From Zancudomyces culisetae (lineage: Eukaryota > Kickxellomycota > Harpellomycetes > Harpellales > Legeriomycetaceae), in contig LSSK01001032.1 in the NCBI GenBank assembly GCA_001969505.1, positions 1 through 10,670 of the forward strand: 10,670 nucleotides of DNA. Reading direction: 5' to 3'. Positions 7,594 through 10,670 of the stretch are shown in pieces. Under the pieces are notes generated by a model that saw nothing but the letters and a program-made list of their open reading frames with translations, was not told the DNA's origin and did no database searches. Within the stretch, counting starts at the first letter, position 1. Every line of letters starts with the position of its first letter. The translations under genes and the position numbers were made by a program.

Positions 7594-9406
7594 GGCTGAA
7601 AAAAAAAGAGCGGAGTATCAAATTCAGAATACGTGGCTAACCCACCTGGCGTGCATAAAAAGAAACATGAGGTTTTCGATTATAAGGTATGGGTAAGCGA
7701 TGTCGATATTAATCCATAAATTCCGTTGGACATTAACCAAGAGCAAATAAACCAAAATACTCTAGACAAAGAAAGCTTTTTCAGATTTCACAAGGCACTT
7801 TGTAAAACAGCTTTGATATACAATATAAAACATGTGTTTTTGCATACCTGATATCCGCTTTTGTGGCTGACCTTCGGATGAACAAGCGAGACGAACGAGT
7901 AAATAAAAGTCGCCATTTCTCGTCCTGTACGGGTTTCGCCTGTTGGATACTTTTAACCCAGGCAAAAAAAAGATAGGGTTGGACGTAAATGTCGCTTTTT
8001 GGCAATTTTATCTTACCAGTATTACAACTTTTTTGGAAGCAAATTATTCAAGACCAAAAAATAAAAAAACAAAGTACATCAGAACGATAAGGACTACAGA
8101 GATGTGGAAAATGACATGTATATATGATACACTGGCTTTGAACCAGATAGTATACATATGTGATTAGATGACTGGGGTATACATTCTACCAAGTAAGCGG
8201 GACATAGGTGGTGTAAAAATGATAGGAGTGCTATCTAGATTAACCAGAATGTAAGTGGGATAAACAAAAGATTCGAGAAAAAGAACGGTTGGTGAGAGCA
8301 AAATGATGGCGATTTGAGAATGAATATTAAACCTGTGATTATTTGTAATTCCATCGAATTTCTATTTGCAGAAAATGCAATTTAATTAAAAAAACATAAA
8401 AATATAAATGAAAAATCAATGAGAAATACTGGGAAAAATGAAATCAAGAAGAAGGTCAGATTTGTGGATAAAGACGAGTTTTCATTTGTGCCTGGTGTTT
8501 TTGTTTATGAGTTTTTTTTATATACTGTTACTAAAAAAAGGCGGACTCGAGGTCATGTTAACCAACAATTATTTTAGTGCCAGACCCAAGAATAGAATTA
8601 ATTTTTTTTTGTTGTAAGGGCTGATATGGGCCAAATTTGTACTTTTGTAGAGAAAAACCAGATAATGAAAAAAGAAAAAACGGAAATGTTAAAGTAAATA
8701 CAAAATAATAACAAGTCAAAAGCATGCAAATAAATCTGGCAAATAAGCAAAGGTAAAAAGGAGTCGAAGATTGTGGTAATAAAGTAGAATAACAATAAGG
8801 CTCAAAACTGAAGCAATTATAATGTGATGCAGAAAATCATTTGGGCAGAATCTGAAATGCAAGTTAGAAAAAAAAAGCCTATGTAAATTAAAACGGAAAA
8901 AAAAAGGGAAAAAAGCCCGTAAATAAATTTTTTGTTCAGTACAGGCATTAATGGAGAGAAACAATGGTCAGATTTCAAGAAAGCTGAAAAAGGATTTTTT
9001 TTTCCTTACAAAACCATACTGCAAATTAAGTAATAATTATAAGCCAGCCTTTTTTTAATACTAGATACATCAAAACAAAAAAGAAAAGAAAAAAAAGACA
9101 AATGAGTATAACGCTGAAGGATAAACCTTTATAGTACAACAAATCAGTAGTTTATGTTATTTATGATAGTGTAATACAAAGACATCCAAAGTGTTTGAGT
9201 AACGTATTTTTATAGAACCAAGATAAAGCGACACAAATAAGAAAAAAGCTTAGTCTTGGATCAGCATAATTAGGTGGTGTAGGAATCCCTTTTCAGATCC
9301 AAGTAAATATAGCCAGCTTAGGAATCAAAGTAACGAGAATCAACTCGAATTCTTTTCTTTAAAAAAAAACAAGAGTTGAAAAGCAATAAATAAGAGACAA
9401 GCAGAA

Positions 9407-10670
9407 ATGGCAGAGATAGTAACAGGAACAGAGTGGTTGAGGAGGCAGGAACAAAACATGAAACAGGAGTTGGAGAAGAGGAAAGAAGACTTTGAATACA
9501 CAATTAAAGACGCAGGAGCATGGCTGGAGAACATGGTCAACTCGATAAAGCAAACGTATACAGAGAAACAGCTGAGAACAAGAAAGATAGCCAAGGTGGT
9601 AACCACAGGATATAACCTTCGGAGAGCTCAACGGGAGCTTGATGTAGGAGGGACAACAAAAGAGCTGGAAGAAGTGAGCAGAGTCGAAAATGGTAGGAAA
9701 AAAAGGAGGACAAATGGCAGTAGCGAGTCCATGGATACTTTGGGAAGCCGAAATAGTATACTGGACGGAAACATGGGAGGTCTGAGTGGGGGAGTAGAGG
9801 AACGGGGAGGAAGAAAGGTGGGCGTGGTACGATCGAGGTACTCTATACCTGGAAAGGAGAACATAGTTGAAGTGACAGTAGCAAGGCTTCCAGCAGCAAC
9901 TAGGGCAAGCTATATTGAGGTGAAGCCACAGATATATCAAGTGAAAACGGAGGAAAAGGAAAAAGAAAAGGGGAGAGGAGGGAAGGGGATGTCTAGAAGC
10001 AATAGTAATACTAGTAGTGGCAGTGGCAGTGGTAATGGTAGTGATAGTTCAAGTAAAAGGAGAAAATCAAAGAGCAGTCCAAAAAGAAGGGATAGGAAGA
10101 GTAGCCGCAAACCAAGTGTTAAAGCAAATGGAGGATTAGGAGAAAACATGGGAACAGCAACACTACGAGATCTCCTTGTAGGAGAAATGGGTTCATTACG
10201 AGCAAAGGGGCAAAGCGAAATGCAAAACAGTGGTAGTGGAGGAGAAGGGTGGTCGTCAGCAGGAGAAGGCAATGATGAAGACAAAGAATACAGCTGGGAA
10301 GAGAGGCTGCGGCGGATAAGAATGGACAAAAAGAAGGGCGGTAAGGCAGTTGAGCTGAACAAAATGTTTACAGTAATGGAAGAAACGCTTCGAAAGAGAG
10401 ATCAGATCAGAGCGGAGGAGTCTGAGGCAGAACGAGCAAGAGAAACAGACATGGAAGAACCAGTGGAATACGAAATGATAGAGGATTCTGAGAGCAGCGA
10501 TGACAGCGACAACGAGCAAATTGTTGTCAAAAAGAAACACAAGCAGCCAAAGACACCCAAACACGTCAAGGCCAGCGTTGATGGAAAGACTGTTACGCCG
10601 TTCTTCCTCAACAAGCAGAAGACTGAAGACCACATTGAAGAAACCGCTGGCGACTGGCTGACCACCGAGC
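9407..10670 (+). CDS. Uncharacterised charged, low-complexity protein, N-terminal 421 codons (3' end outside window)
   Basis: I do not recognise this protein. ATG at 9407 is the first Met after an in-frame TGA at 9377, and the frame then stays open for 421 codons to the window edge. Residues about 8-75 are a charged, probably coiled-coil helix (WLRRQEQNMKQELEKRKEDF). There is a basic cluster RKKRR at 97-101; an apparently ordered stretch VVRSRYSIPGKENIVEVTV at 140-158; a Lys/Glu/Gly run at 181-194; a Ser/Gly/Asn tract at 197-216; a second basic Ser/Lys/Arg cluster at 217-235 (nuclear-localisation-like); a charged helix at about 292-350; and an acidic CK2-like block IEDSESSDDSD at 358-368. Residues after about 370 look more ordered. 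Nuclear location is an inference from composition. Codons before about 10490 are extremely purine-rich and those after it are not. A real gene is likely, given the absence of stops over 1264 nt and the sensible helical patterns, but function is unknown. Confidence 0.75.
   Translation, partial: MAEIVTGTEWLRRQEQNMKQELEKRKEDFEYTIKDAGAWLENMVNSIKQTYTEKQLRTRKIAKVVTTGYNLRRAQRELDVGGTTKELEEVSRVENGRKKRRTNGSSESMDTLGSRNSILDGNMGGLSGGVEERGGRKVGVVRSRYSIPGKENIVEVTVARLPAATRASYIEVKPQIYQVKTEEKEKEKGRGGKGMSRSNSNTSSGSGSGNGSDSSSKRRKSKSSPKRRDRKSSRKPSVKANGGLGENMGTATLRDLLVGEMGSLRAKGQSEMQNSGSGGEGWSSAGEGNDEDKEYSWEERLRRIRMDKKKGGKAVELNKMFTVMEETLRKRDQIRAEESEAERARETDMEEPVEYEMIEDSESSDDSDNEQIVVKKKHKQPKTPKHVKASVDGKTVTPFFLNKQKTEDHIEETAGDWLTTE
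9949..9989 (+). repeat. Uninterrupted 41-nt polypurine tract inside the 9407 gene
   Basis: The plus strand has no pyrimidine from 9949 to 9989. It encodes a Lys/Glu/Gly-rich segment (EEKEKEKGRGGKG). It is not a clean mirror repeat, so triplex formation is possible but not specifically indicated. Confidence 0.75.
9999..10056 (+). repeat. AGT/GGT-rich trinucleotide tract encoding Ser/Gly/Asn
   Basis: Degenerate repeats of AGT, GGC and GGT codons encode SNSNTSSGSGSGNGSDSSS. This is a low-complexity linker likely to vary in length between strains. Confidence 0.65.

Larger units (their letters stand above)
6512..9406. other. Long AT-rich divergent intergenic region
   Basis: About 2.9 kb separates ATX1 (-) from the gene starting at 9407 (+). 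All frames are broken by frequent stops. Open stretches on the minus strand at 7329-7565 and 8598-8964 have no family signature and follow the base bias. The DNA holds many A/T homopolymers, the small repeats and hairpins listed separately, and a less AT-rich patch near 7850-7990. From about 8280 to 9400 the plus strand becomes strongly purine-rich (A-rich). It presumably contains the promoters of both flanking genes. I see no tRNA, rRNA or transposon remnant. Confidence 0.6.

Noticed and set aside
7842-7960. Possible tRNA or other Pol III gene in the less AT-rich patch
   Set aside because: TGGCTGACC and GGTTTCGCC loosely resemble A and B boxes, but no acceptor stem or cloverleaf can be formed.
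8598-8964. Two Phe-rich minus-strand ORFs resembling membrane peptides
   Set aside because: They reflect the A-rich plus strand; they start from weak context, have no family signature and overlap each other in different frames.
8205-9281. Exact 11-mer TAGGTGGTGTA at 8205-8215 and 9271-9281
   Set aside because: Shared 11-mers are expected by chance in a window this size; flanks do not match, and no telomere-like repeat or template is evident.
9407-9620. Borealin/Nbl1-like identity for the N-terminal helix of the 9407 gene
   Set aside because: A charged helix followed by basic residues is superficially similar, but the conserved R-x-P-x-x-x-R segment after the helix is not visible.
9318-10665. 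Many Phe/Ser/Leu-rich minus-strand ORFs
   Set aside because: They are antisense shadows of the purine-rich plus-strand gene at 9407; pyrimidine-rich strands automatically give Ser/Phe/Leu/Pro frames with few stops.

Overview
This window looks like nuclear DNA of an ascomycete budding yeast (Saccharomycotina). It is AT-rich and has spliceosomal introns with GT..AG ends and ACTAAT branch sites. It encodes a TFIID/SAGA histone-fold subunit (TAF12), a very large TELO2/Tel2 protein and an Atx1-type copper chaperone. There are no bacterial operon features, rRNA or tRNA genes, CRISPR arrays or transposons that I can support. CTG codons sit at invariant leucines of TAF12 and of the Tel2 core, so the nuclear code appears standard (not a CTG-Ser or CTG-Ala clade). 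Genus is not determinable by eye.

Layout. 3-1202 (+): 3' part of TAF12, running in from outside the window. 1203-1500: short tandem intergenic gap. 1501-5720 (+): TEL2, with a 4000-nt first exon, a 95-nt intron (5501-5595) and a short second exon. 5721-6168: convergent intergenic region. 6511-6169 (-): ATX1, which is not visible as an ATG-started ORF because its first exon is only 6 nt (ATG GAG), separated from the rest by a 139-nt intron. 6512-9406: about 2.9 kb of AT-rich divergent intergenic DNA, long for a yeast, with microsatellites, small hairpins and two weak candidate spliced micro-ORFs. 9407-10670 (+): the first 421 codons of a large, highly charged, low-complexity protein I cannot identify, running off the window.

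The genes do not form one pathway. TAF12 acts in transcription initiation and SAGA. TEL2 acts in PIKK assembly, and links loosely to SAGA because Tra1 is a PIKK client of the TTT complex. ATX1 acts in cytosolic copper delivery. I see no undescribed defence or mobile system. The most notable results are the two introns that change the gene models (the TEL2 C-terminus and the 6-nt ATX1 exon), the unusually long Tel2, and the unidentified purine-rich gene at the right edge.
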